This document shows, in pieces, positions 9,476 to 17,385 of a stretch of DNA of 64,000 nucleotides. The notes under the pieces were generated by a model, which did not search any database, was not told where the DNA came from, and saw nothing but the letters and a program-made list of their open reading frames with translations. Numbering within the stretch: position 1 is the stretch's first letter; each line of letters starts with the position of its first letter. The DNA is taken from positions 124,001 through 188,000 of the forward strand of contig CAZSSH010000004.1 of NCBI GenBank assembly GCA_964609825.1, given 5' to 3'. This DNA is from CAZSSH01 sp964609825. GTDB lineage: Bacteria; Verrucomicrobiota; Lentisphaeria; Victivallales; Victivallaceae. The position numbers and the translations under genes were made by a program.

Positions 9476-9579
9476 ATCCGAAAAATTACGGCGCGCAAGC
9501 ATCGGACCATTGTCTATGGCGGCAATTGGTGGTGATGCACTTTCTGAATCGCGTGCGCGCCAAGCGGGAAATTTCGGAT
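9476..9579 (+). promoter_or_regulatory. Candidate structured 5' leader RNA
   Basis: Nested inverted repeats lie between promoter and start codon. The outer stem is ATCCGAAA (9476-9483) with TTTCGGAT (9572-9579). The inner stem is GGCGCGCAAGC (9490-9500) with GCGTGCGCGCC (9551-9561), one mismatch. Inside is ACCATTG (9506-9512) with CAATTGGT (9523-9530), one bulge. The outer 3' arm ends 11 bases before the ATG at 9591. I do not recognise a known riboswitch class. It may be cis-regulatory, or it may only be chance pairing. Confidence 0.35.
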
Positions 9580-9590
9580 CGGGAAAAATT

Positions 9591-10997
9591 ATGTATCCAG
9601 CGATTATCGTTTTTTTATTGTTGCTTATCGCCCCTTCGGTGGTGATGGCGGTGCATTTTTACCGTCGCTGTCTGGTATTGCGCAGCCGCTATGACGCCTC
9701 GGAGGAGAAACGACGCGAAATTACCAGCTTTTTGGCCCGGTTCTCCAGCGGCATTCAAGGGGAATACGGCGTCGAGGGCGCCATGCATGAGGCGGCGCGT
9801 CACGTAGCTGAGCAGACTGACAGTGAGTCGGTGGCGATTTATGAGTACATCAATGACGAGTTGGTGGTCACCGGCGTATGCGGCACGTTCCCCCTGGTCC
9901 ACTCGACCAACAAGCTGATCTTTACTCGACGTCATCACTTGTTTGATGCGCTGCGGCGCGAAAAAATCACTCCCGGTGAGGGTTTCCTCGGCCAAATTAT
10001 TGTTTCACATCAAGGTGAATTGGTACCCGATGCGGCCGCCGATGAGCGTTTTTCGACTTACCCCGATGTTGACCGCTTTGGCAGCGTAATGGGGATCCCA
10101 TTGTTGCACGACGGCCTTTTGGTCGGGGTGGCGGTGGCGGTGACCAACCGGCGCAATCCCGGGCGAAGTTTTTCGCACCAGCAGTTTGAGCGTTTGAATT
10201 TTTTGTCCGGCCAAATTTTGATGGTGCAAAATTTGGTGCGGGTTTACAGTGAAATCAGCAAGCGTGACCGGATCGATCAGGAGCTTCATTTTGCCCGGCA
10301 AATTCAGTTATCACTGCTGCCGGAGGCATTTCCCAATTGGGATCCTTTCCGCATTTATGCATTCAGCCGTTCGGCCAAAGAGGTCAACGGTGACTATTAC
10401 GACTATGTCAAGATTGACGATGACCGGTTGCTGATCATCATCGGGGACGCCTGCGGCAAGGGGATTCCTGCCTGCATGTTGACCGCGATGACCCGCAGTT
10501 ATGCACGGAGTTTGTCCGACAATTTCAGCACCTTGTCTCAATTTCTCAAAGATGTCAACAGCAAACTTTACCGTGGTACCGCCGCCGACCGCTTCATTAC
10601 TTTGGGTTGTTGTCTGCTGGATAAAAAGAACAGTCTGGTGGAGTTCGGTCGCGCCGGGCACACTGACCTGATCAGTTTTGTTCACGGCCACATCCGGATG
10701 ATTTCGCCAGACGGGGTGGCGCTGGGGATTTTGCCGGATGAGTTTGCTGAATTTGACACAATCAACTTCGCGTTTATGCCGGGGAGTACCTTAATGCTCT
10801 TTTCGGACGGATTGACGGAGGCCGTTGACGCGACCGGCAACGAGTTCGGCGTCACACGATTGTCGGAGGCTTTTCACAAATATTGCTCGCAGCAGTCGAG
10901 CCTGGAAGATATCGCCAACCAAATTCTCACCAATGTCGAATCCTTTGAGTCGACTCAGAGCGACGATCAGACGATCGTACTAATCTCCCACATTTAG
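9591..10997 (+). CDS. GAF-domain PP2C (RsbU/SpoIIE-type) serine phosphatase
   Basis: A 468-residue protein. It has an N-terminal membrane segment (about residues 4-24), a GAF sensor domain (about 45-215) and a linker helix ending in the typical ELHFARQIQLSLLP signature. The SpoIIE/RsbU phosphatase domain follows (about 240-465). Metal-binding motifs are visible: NGDYYDY, GDACGKGIPA and FSDGLTEA. Family members dephosphorylate anti-sigma-factor antagonists in partner-switching circuits; no antagonist or anti-sigma gene is adjacent. I chose ATG 9591, which opens directly on the hydrophobic segment after a weak GGGAA. An in-frame ATG at 9516 would lie inside the predicted leader and lacks a ribosome-binding site. 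Confidence 0.85.
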   Translation: MYPAIIVFLLLLIAPSVVMAVHFYRRCLVLRSRYDASEEKRREITSFLARFSSGIQGEYGVEGAMHEAARHVAEQTDSESVAIYEYINDELVVTGVCGTFPLVHSTNKLIFTRRHHLFDALRREKITPGEGFLGQIIVSHQGELVPDAAADERFSTYPDVDRFGSVMGIPLLHDGLLVGVAVAVTNRRNPGRSFSHQQFERLNFLSGQILMVQNLVRVYSEISKRDRIDQELHFARQIQLSLLPEAFPNWDPFRIYAFSRSAKEVNGDYYDYVKIDDDRLLIIIGDACGKGIPACMLTAMTRSYARSLSDNFSTLSQFLKDVNSKLYRGTAADRFITLGCCLLDKKNSLVEFGRAGHTDLISFVHGHIRMISPDGVALGILPDEFAEFDTINFAFMPGSTLMLFSDGLTEAVDATGNEFGVTRLSEAFHKYCSQQSSLEDIANQILTNVESFESTQSDDQTIVLISHI

Positions 10998-11011
10998 CAC
11001 AGGGAACATTT

Positions 11012-12685
11012 ATGCAGACAGATCTTGAAACCTATGTAAGCGGCCATCGCAATCCCGATATTGACAGTTTGGCCGCCGCCATCGCATTGGCAAAATTGCG
11101 CGAACGCCAGACCAAAGGCAAAGTAACGGCGCTGTGTCCGGGGCTGATGCCCGACCGCGCGAGCTATCTCTTTCAACGCTTCGGCGTGACGCCGCCCATG
11201 AAAAAGAGCGACGTTTATTTGCGCGTCCGCGATCTTTTGGACGATTCCGTCCCGGCGGTTCCCTCGGGGACCACGCTGTTGGACGCGGTTAAGATGCTTG
11301 GCGAGAGCAAGCTTTCGCAGCTGGCCATTGTGGACAATGATAACCGTTTTTTGGGGATGCTGAGCGCAATGTCGCTCTTGTCAAGGTTGCTCAATATCGG
11401 CAATGACGCCGGAACGAGTTTGACCGGACGGCGGATTTATACCAGTTTAAACTTGATCAAAAAAGCACTCGATGCCGAAGACTTGAGCATGTTTGAGTCG
11501 GATGTCCAGCAGAAGTTTGAAGTTTACGTGGCGGCGATGAGCGGCAACCATTTTGAGGAGCATTTGCCTGATAATAACCGCGAATTGGCGATCATTGTCG
11601 GCGACCGCCCGGAAATTCACTTGCGCGCGCTTCAGCGCAAAATCCGGCTCTTGATCATATCGGGGAGCAACTCGGTTGAGCCCTTGATTTTAAAAGAAGC
11701 GTTGCAGAACGATGTTTCCATTTTATACACTCCTTTGGATTCGGCGACGGTGATCCGCCGTCTCAAATTCAGCGTGCCGGTGGAGATGACGCAGTTTGCG
11801 GTCAATCAGACGGTGCTGTCGCCCAATGAGCGGATTCGCGATATTCGCCATAAGATCATCAATCAACCGGAGGATGGCATTCCGGTTTGTGAAAATGGAA
11901 TTTTTCAGGGAGTTTTGTTTAAAAAGGCGTTGAGCATGCCGCCGCCGTTCCGGATGATTTTAGTCGATCACAATGAGTTGGAGCAGAGCATTGCCGGTGT
12001 CGAGGAGATCCCGGTGGTTGAGGTGGTGGATCATCACCGTATCGGCATGGCGCCGACCAATCAGCCGATCAAAATCACCGCCGACGTGGTCGGCAGCAGC
12101 TGCACCTTGGTGGCCTCGATGTACCGTAGCTGCGGCGAGAGTCTCAATGCCGAATACGCCGGTATTTTATTGGGCGGGGTGGTCTCGGATACACTCAACT
12201 TAAAGTCACCGACAACTTCGGCGCTGGATATTAAAATTTGCGAATGGCTGGAGAAAATCAGCGGCGTCAGCGGCAGCACCTTGATGGAGGAGCTACTCAA
12301 AGTTGATTCCCCGTTGGCTGTCAAAAAAGCTTCTGAAGTGGTCAACGGCGACCGCAAGGATTACAGCGAGGGCAAGGTCAATTTCGCCTTGGCGCAGGTG
12401 GAGGAGACCAATCTGGAGCTCTTACATCAGCGCAAAGACGAGCTCATGCAAGCAATGAATGAGGAGCTGGAGAAAAAAGGACTCGATTTCTTTGGCCTCT
12501 TGGTCACCGATGCCGTCCGCGAAACCTCCGAGTTGCTCGTTTTGGGTAATCCGGTCATCATCTCCAACTTGCCTTATTCGCAGGTAGCCGACGATGTTTA
12601 CTCACTCCCCGGCGTGTTGAGCCGCAAAAAGCAACTGTTGCCGCAACTTTTGTCGGTGATTTCGACCTTGCAGCATGAGTTGTGA
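11012..12685 (+). CDS. CBS-domain Mn-dependent inorganic pyrophosphatase (family II)
   Basis: A 557-residue cytoplasmic enzyme hydrolysing pyrophosphate. DHH-family motifs are present: GHRNPDIDS near the N-terminus, VDHNELEQS, VVDHH and DTLNLKSPT. The DHHA2 C-terminal motif SRKKQLLPQL is also seen. Between the first motif and the rest sit two CBS domains flanking a DRTGG-like domain, about residues 65-300. This is the layout of regulatory CBS-PPases that respond to adenine nucleotides. It starts 14 bases after the phosphatase gene (GGGAA before ATG) and overlaps trmO by 11 bases, so these three genes form one operon. Confidence 0.92.
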   Translation: MQTDLETYVSGHRNPDIDSLAAAIALAKLRERQTKGKVTALCPGLMPDRASYLFQRFGVTPPMKKSDVYLRVRDLLDDSVPAVPSGTTLLDAVKMLGESKLSQLAIVDNDNRFLGMLSAMSLLSRLLNIGNDAGTSLTGRRIYTSLNLIKKALDAEDLSMFESDVQQKFEVYVAAMSGNHFEEHLPDNNRELAIIVGDRPEIHLRALQRKIRLLIISGSNSVEPLILKEALQNDVSILYTPLDSATVIRRLKFSVPVEMTQFAVNQTVLSPNERIRDIRHKIINQPEDGIPVCENGIFQGVLFKKALSMPPPFRMILVDHNELEQSIAGVEEIPVVEVVDHHRIGMAPTNQPIKITADVVGSSCTLVASMYRSCGESLNAEYAGILLGGVVSDTLNLKSPTTSALDIKICEWLEKISGVSGSTLMEELLKVDSPLAVKKASEVVNGDRKDYSEGKVNFALAQVEETNLELLHQRKDELMQAMNEELEKKGLDFFGLLVTDAVRETSELLVLGNPVIISNLPYSQVADDVYSLPGVLSRKKQLLPQLLSVISTLQHEL

Positions 12686-13460
12686 ATCGTTCGGCTGGCA
12701 GCCCATCGGCTATCTCTGTGGCGGCGGCAAATATGCCGCCCATGCGCCGCGTCAGGCCGCGATGGCGGACAATCAGGGGTATATTGAGTTAGTCGATCAC
12801 CGCGGCCTCCTTGAAGCCTTGGACGGGTTGTCCGGCTTTGCGATGATTTGGCTCATTTTCGTCTTTGACCGCAATTTGCACTGGAAAAGCAAGGTCAGTC
12901 CGCCCGAAAATCCCACTGGTAAAAAAATCGGCGTCTTTGCCACCCGTTCGCCGCACCGGCCCAATCCGGTCGGCATTTCCGCCGTGGTGCTCGATAAAAT
13001 CGAGGGCAACAAAATTTACATCCGCAATTTTGATTTGCTGGATGGAACGCCGATTTTGGACATCAAACCGTATTTGCCCGCGGCCGACGCTTTTTCGGGC
13101 GTCCGGGCGGGGTGGCGTGATGAATTGCCGGAATGCGAAATCACGCTTGAGTTTGCCGGTGATACCAAGGCCAGGATTGACTTTATTGCGGAGCACGCTG
13201 CGCTGGATCTCTGCCAGTTTTTGCATACCCAACTTGTAACCCGGACGCTGAATCCCAAACGGCAGCGCCTCAAATTGGCAACCGATGCCGGAGGGGAGCA
13301 TGAAATCGCCTGTCGCACCTGGCGGATCGGATTTTTCTTGTCGGAAAACCGGGCGACAGTGGTGAGAATTTCCTCCGGGTATTCCCCGGAGGAGTTGGCT
13401 GACAGCCTTGACCAGTATCAGGACAAGGCCGTCCACCGCAAGTTTATTTCGAGTTTTTGA
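12675..13460 (+). CDS. trmO: tRNA N6-threonylcarbamoyladenosine methyltransferase TrmO
   Basis: A 261-residue TsaA/YaeB-family protein. The beta-barrel catalytic domain (about residues 8-150) carries the family signature RSPHRPNPVGIS and the IKPY motif. A C-terminal domain follows. TrmO uses S-adenosylmethionine to methylate t6A37 in ACY-reading tRNA(Thr). Translation overlaps the end of the pyrophosphatase gene (start at 12675, upstream stop at 12685), which suggests coupling. Its 3' end overlaps the convergent GH130 gene by 17 bases. Confidence 0.88.
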   Translation: MSCESFGWQPIGYLCGGGKYAAHAPRQAAMADNQGYIELVDHRGLLEALDGLSGFAMIWLIFVFDRNLHWKSKVSPPENPTGKKIGVFATRSPHRPNPVGISAVVLDKIEGNKIYIRNFDLLDGTPILDIKPYLPAADAFSGVRAGWRDELPECEITLEFAGDTKARIDFIAEHAALDLCQFLHTQLVTRTLNPKRQRLKLATDAGGEHEIACRTWRIGFFLSENRATVVRISSGYSPEELADSLDQYQDKAVHRKFISSF

Positions 13461-14436
13461 CGAAATCCATCACATCATCAATGGTGGTAAAGGCCAAGGC
13501 CGTGTAGGTGTCGGCGGCGCCGTAATAAATTGCCATCCGCCCGGTGGGGGCGTCAAGCAAACAGGCGCAGGGAAACGCCACATTGGGTACCAATCCGACG
13601 CACTCATAATCGCGCTCGGGAGTGATCAAAAATTCGCTCGGTCGCTTCAAAACTTTCCACGGCTGATCCAAGTCCAACAAGGCCGCGCCAAAGCTGTAGA
13701 CAAAACCGTTGCAAGTATGCACAACCCCGTGATAAATCATCAACCAGCCTTCGCTGGTTTCGATCGGGATGGGGCCCGCGCCGATTTTGGTACTCGCCCA
13801 CATCCCGGCGGGTTTCATCACCAAGCGGTGATGCCCCCAGTGCTCCATATCCGGGCTCTGGCTCAGATAAATATCGCCAAACGGAGTGTGCCCGTTGTCG
13901 CTCGGGCGCGAGAGCATGAAATATTTGCCGTTGATCTTGCGCGGGAACAATACCCCGTTGCGGTTAAACGGCAGAAACGCATTCTCCATTTGGTGAAAGG
14001 TTTTGAAATCTTTGGTCCAGCCGACGCCGATGGTCGGGCACCCGGCATAAGCGTTGCACCAAGTTATGTAATAGCGGTCCTCCAGATAGACGACGCGCGG
14101 GTCATAGCCGAGCACCCACTCGCCCGCATCGGGGCCGCGTTGCGACTGGTCAAAGGGGATGATTTCGGGGTTGATTGTCCAGTTGATGCCGTCTTTGCTG
14201 AAACCGGCGTGGAGCTCGAGCCACATCGTGTTGCTGTCGCAGCGGAAAACCCCGGCAAAACCGCCGTCATAGGGGACCACCGCGCTGTTGTAAACGCGGT
14301 CAATGCCTTTTACCGGGTGGCGCTTGATGATCGGGTTTTTGCTGTAGCGCCAAACGACGCTGTCACAGTTGGCCGGTTTGGCTTCCCACGGCATGTCAGG
14401 AATCGCGATCCCTTTGATGATTTTAGTTTTGGGCAT
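13444..14436 (-). CDS. GH130 family beta-mannoside phosphorylase/hydrolase
   Basis: A 330-residue five-bladed propeller glycosidase-type protein. Family motifs include GYDPRVVYLEDRYYITW, the GAGPIPIETSEGWLMIYHG stretch near residue 225, and YYGAADT near the C-terminus. GH130 enzymes phosphorolyse beta-mannosides such as mannosyl-glucose or mannobiose; the substrate here cannot be fixed from sequence. The start follows AGGAGAT. It overlaps the end of the upstream oxidoreductase by 14 bases, so both are translated from one mRNA although their functions look unrelated. No sugar transporter is adjacent. Confidence 0.87.
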   Translation of the reverse strand: MPKTKIIKGIAIPDMPWEAKPANCDSVVWRYSKNPIIKRHPVKGIDRVYNSAVVPYDGGFAGVFRCDSNTMWLELHAGFSKDGINWTINPEIIPFDQSQRGPDAGEWVLGYDPRVVYLEDRYYITWCNAYAGCPTIGVGWTKDFKTFHQMENAFLPFNRNGVLFPRKINGKYFMLSRPSDNGHTPFGDIYLSQSPDMEHWGHHRLVMKPAGMWASTKIGAGPIPIETSEGWLMIYHGVVHTCNGFVYSFGAALLDLDQPWKVLKRPSEFLITPERDYECVGLVPNVAFPCACLLDAPTGRMAIYYGAADTYTALAFTTIDDVMDFVKNSK

Positions 14437-15547
14437 CTTTTTTATCTCCTATTTTTAACTTGAGTGCTTTGCTTAAATCGCCGATGAGGATCATGCCGCT
14501 GAGTTTGTTGTCGCGGTAAAAGAGTTTTTCATAATTGTTGTTTTGGCGCGACTGCATGACATCATTGGAGTCGATGGCGCCGCTGGAAAATACTTTGAGC
14601 TGAAAGGCGTTGAGCCGCACCGGCGCGGTTTCAATTTTGTACGTATTGTTTTCGCCCGCGGCATTGGCCCCCGCTACGGCCCCCGCGTTTTTGGCCTGTG
14701 GGTAGAGTCCGAAACAAACTCCGTGAAACTCCATGCAGTCTCCGGCAGCGTAAATATCCGGGTCGGAGGTGGCAAGGTGCTCATCGACCACGATTCCCCG
14801 GTTGCAATTGAGCCCGGCGGCCTTGGCAAGCGTAATATTAGGTCGGCTTCCGGCGGAAAAAACGACGAGATCGGCCGGGATGGTTTCATCCTCCAATACG
14901 ACCGAACCGGGCGTAATTTCTTTTACCGTGCGGCCAAAGGCCATGCTGAGATTGGGTACGCTTTTGAGCTGATCGTAGGCGATTTCGGCACCGGCCATAT
15001 CAAGGTTGCGCGGGAGCAAATACGGGCAGCTCTCGATCATGGTGACCGGACAGCCGACCTTGATCAAACTCTCGGCCAGCTCAAGACCCAAAACGCCGCA
15101 ACCGATAATGACGACGCGTTTGCCACCGCCGGCAATCGCTCCGCGCAACTTCTCGACATCGGCAACCTCGCGCAGCACACCCACATGCGGCAAATCGCTC
15201 CCTGCGATCGGGATGCGAAAGGCGTCGGCGCCAGTGGCAATGACAAGTTTGTCATACGAGTCAACGCTGCCGTCATGGAGGGTAACCGTGTGTTTGGCGC
15301 GGTCAACAGCGACAATTTCAGTATTGAGCGAAATTTCAATTTTGGCGCTGTCGTAAAAGTCGCGTTGCTTTATTAAAAACTGATTATCGGGCAAATCTTC
15401 GCCGGGCATTCGGGTCAACGCCGGGCGGCGGTACGGCAAAACCGCTTCACGGCTGTAAATATGGATGGCGGTCTCGGGCAGTACCCGGCGCGCCGCAATC
15501 GCGCTCTCCAGAGCGGCCACTCCGCCGCCAATGATCAAAATTTTCAT
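14423..15547 (-). CDS. FAD/NAD(P)-dependent oxidoreductase, rubredoxin/nitrite reductase-like
   Basis: A 374-residue pyridine-nucleotide disulfide oxidoreductase-fold flavoprotein. It has an N-terminal FAD-binding motif (ILIIGGGVAALE), a second Rossmann motif (VVIIGCGVLGLELAE) for NAD(P)H, and YAAGDCMEF binding FAD near residue 275. No redox-active Cys pair of the CxxxxC type is seen. That favours rubredoxin or ferredoxin reductase and NADH-oxidase-like relatives over lipoamide dehydrogenase. The ATG at 15547 follows AAGGAGGATT; an upstream in-frame start would precede the ribosome-binding site. The natural electron acceptor is not evident from neighbours. Confidence 0.8.
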   Translation of the reverse strand: MKILIIGGGVAALESAIAARRVLPETAIHIYSREAVLPYRRPALTRMPGEDLPDNQFLIKQRDFYDSAKIEISLNTEIVAVDRAKHTVTLHDGSVDSYDKLVIATGADAFRIPIAGSDLPHVGVLREVADVEKLRGAIAGGGKRVVIIGCGVLGLELAESLIKVGCPVTMIESCPYLLPRNLDMAGAEIAYDQLKSVPNLSMAFGRTVKEITPGSVVLEDETIPADLVVFSAGSRPNITLAKAAGLNCNRGIVVDEHLATSDPDIYAAGDCMEFHGVCFGLYPQAKNAGAVAGANAAGENNTYKIETAPVRLNAFQLKVFSSGAIDSNDVMQSRQNNNYEKLFYRDNKLSGMILIGDLSKALKLKIGDKKDAQN

Positions 15548-15568
15548 AGAGCCAATCCTCCTTGATAT

Positions 15569-15596
15569 AAAGTACACGATAAGCCGGTTTTTTCAA
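15569..15596 (-). promoter_or_regulatory. Putative promoter of the FAD oxidoreductase-GH130 unit
   Basis: On the minus strand, TTGAAA (15591-15596), 16-base spacer and TACTTT (15569-15574), leading straight into the AAGGAGG ribosome-binding site. It mirrors the element for the divergent gene at 15640-15668. Confidence 0.5.
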
Positions 15597-15639
15597 TCTC
15601 GCGCGGGCTGAAAAAAAGGGAAAAATGCGCCGTCCGCGC

Positions 15640-15668
15640 TTGAAAAAAGCATTTCTCCCGAGTACTTT
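15640..15668 (+). promoter_or_regulatory. Putative promoter of the radical-SAM fusion gene
   Basis: TTGAAA (15640-15645), 17-base spacer and TACTTT (15663-15668) followed by ATA, the same GTACTTTATA string as on the opposite strand. The predicted start of transcription falls only a few bases before ATG 15679, which would give a nearly leaderless mRNA. Confidence 0.45.
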
Positions 15669-15678
15669 ATACGCTATC

Positions 15679-17385
15679 ATGCAGCAACTACATTTTTTCA
15701 GCGACGACATTGCCGCAAAGTATGGCAAAAAACTTTACCGCATCCCATTGGATTTGGCGTTGGGTTGTCCCAATCGCCCCGACCGTTTCGGCGATGGATG
15801 CACCTTCTGTGCCGAGGACGGGAGTCGGGCGCGGCATTTAGCAAGAAACCTGGAGTTGACCAAACAAGTCCAAGCGGGGATCGACTTTGCGGCTGAGCGC
15901 TATGGGGCGAAGGCGCCTTATTTGGCTTATTTTCAATCATTTACCTCAACCTTTGCGCCGGTGGACACGCTGCAAAAAATGTATCAACAAGTGTTGCAGT
16001 CGGCCGACTTTAAGGTCGTTTTGATCGGCACCCGGCCGGACTGCCTGGAGCCGGAGAAAATCGCTTTTTTGGCCGAATTGGCCAGGCAATATGAGGTCTG
16101 GGTTGAGCTTGGCATCCAGAGCACCGATGACGCGGTCCTTAAAAACATCAACCGTGGGCACGATTTTGCCTGTGCGGCGGATGCCGTACGGCGTTTGGCC
16201 GACGCGGGAATCCATGTTGCCGCCCATATGATCGCCGGGCTTCCCGGCGAAACCGAGGAGGATTTTGTGGGCGGCGCGGACAAAATTGCCGCCTTGCCGA
16301 TTGCGGCGGTCAAACTTCACCAACTGATGATTCTCAAAAATACTGTGTTGGCCAAAACTCCCGCGCCGACCTTAAACGAGTATGATTACGCAAGATACAT
16401 CGCCAAATTTTTGCGGCGTCTCCCCGACCCGGTGTCGATTATGCGGTTGGTCGCCGACGCCGACCCGGCAACGGTGATTGCGCCCAAGTGGTGGATGAAT
16501 AAGGGGCAGTTTTTGAAGTATTTTATTGATTACTTCAATCGCGGCGGCGAACAGGAAACCTTTCCTGGCGTGGTGACCAATGACGGATCCAAAACGCTTT
16601 ATCACCCGCAGTACAAGCAACATTTTCACTCGCTCGCCGGGGCGGATAGTGAAGCCGTCAAAAAGTTTGTTGAGCCCGCGCAACTTGCGGCGCGTCTACG
16701 TTGGGGTGATGTTCGGGTGCTGGACATCGGGTTCGGCCTCGGCGTCAATGCGGCGGCGGCGGTCGGGTGTGCGATGGCGGAGAAGCATGGACGGGTCGTC
16801 ATTGACGCCTTGGAGCTTGACCGCAATGTGTTGGTTAATTCTATCAACTTGTACCCTGAGGATTCGCTCAATTATCAAATCCTTGATGCGTTGCTCCGTG
16901 ACGGCAAATTTGTCAATGAGTTTGCGCAAATTATGCTTCATTTGGGTGATGCGAGAACTGTGATTCCGACGTTGCCGGGGCCCTATGACGCGGTGTTTCA
17001 GGATGGGTTTTCGCCCGATTGCAACCCTGAGTTGTGGACTTCCGATTTTATTGGCGAGCAAAAAAAGCGCTTGGCGGCGGACGGGGTGATTGTGAGTTTT
17101 TGCAGCGCCTACCCCTATCGCGGGGCGTTGCTTAAGGCCGGGTTGAAAGTCTGCGAGTCCGCGCCTTTTGGCCGCAAACGCGGCGGCACGGTGGCGACGC
17201 TGAACGGAGAAACACAACTTTCCGCCAAAGAGCTGGCGATTATTTTACAGTCCACCGCCGGGGTTCCCTATCGCGACCGCTCGCGGCAGGCCACGGCTAA
17301 AGCGATTTTTGCCGCGCATCAAGCCTTGGTGGCGCGTTTGCGCCGCCGCGGCATCCCCAAATGGGCCAAGACCGGCAATTTATAA
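15679..17385 (+). CDS. Radical SAM (TIGR01212/YtqA-type) fused to MnmC2-like tRNA methyltransferase
   Basis: A 568-residue two-domain enzyme. Residues 1-290 are a radical SAM domain of the YhcC/YtqA family; CPNRPDRFGDGCTFC carries the cluster Cys. Residues about 298-545 match the MnmC methyltransferase (DUF752): a YHPQYKQHFHS-type entry, the SAM loop DIGFGLGVN near 348 and DGFSPDCNPELW near 440. In Bacillus, YtqA (MnmL) and the unrelated methyltransferase YtqB (MnmM) act in making mnm5-type wobble uridine from cmnm5. MnmC2 performs the last methylation in E. coli. The fusion therefore suggests both steps on one chain. ATG 15679 matches the family's N-terminus. ATG 15625, four bases after GGG, is an alternative start and would add 18 residues. 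It overlaps the convergent deaminase gene by six bases. Confidence 0.82.
   Translation: MQQLHFFSDDIAAKYGKKLYRIPLDLALGCPNRPDRFGDGCTFCAEDGSRARHLARNLELTKQVQAGIDFAAERYGAKAPYLAYFQSFTSTFAPVDTLQKMYQQVLQSADFKVVLIGTRPDCLEPEKIAFLAELARQYEVWVELGIQSTDDAVLKNINRGHDFACAADAVRRLADAGIHVAAHMIAGLPGETEEDFVGGADKIAALPIAAVKLHQLMILKNTVLAKTPAPTLNEYDYARYIAKFLRRLPDPVSIMRLVADADPATVIAPKWWMNKGQFLKYFIDYFNRGGEQETFPGVVTNDGSKTLYHPQYKQHFHSLAGADSEAVKKFVEPAQLAARLRWGDVRVLDIGFGLGVNAAAAVGCAMAEKHGRVVIDALELDRNVLVNSINLYPEDSLNYQILDALLRDGKFVNEFAQIMLHLGDARTVIPTLPGPYDAVFQDGFSPDCNPELWTSDFIGEQKKRLAADGVIVSFCSAYPYRGALLKAGLKVCESAPFGRKRGGTVATLNGETQLSAKELAIILQSTAGVPYRDRSRQATAKAIFAAHQALVARLRRRGIPKWAKTGNL

Noticed and set aside
9345..9590. Known c-di-GMP (GEMM) riboswitch before the GAF phosphatase
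   Set aside because: The conserved GEMM core bases are not present; only generic nested stems are seen.
13408..14463. Plus-strand 351-codon frame over the GH130 gene
   Set aside because: Antisense shadow; the minus-strand GH130 product has complete family motifs and a ribosome-binding site.
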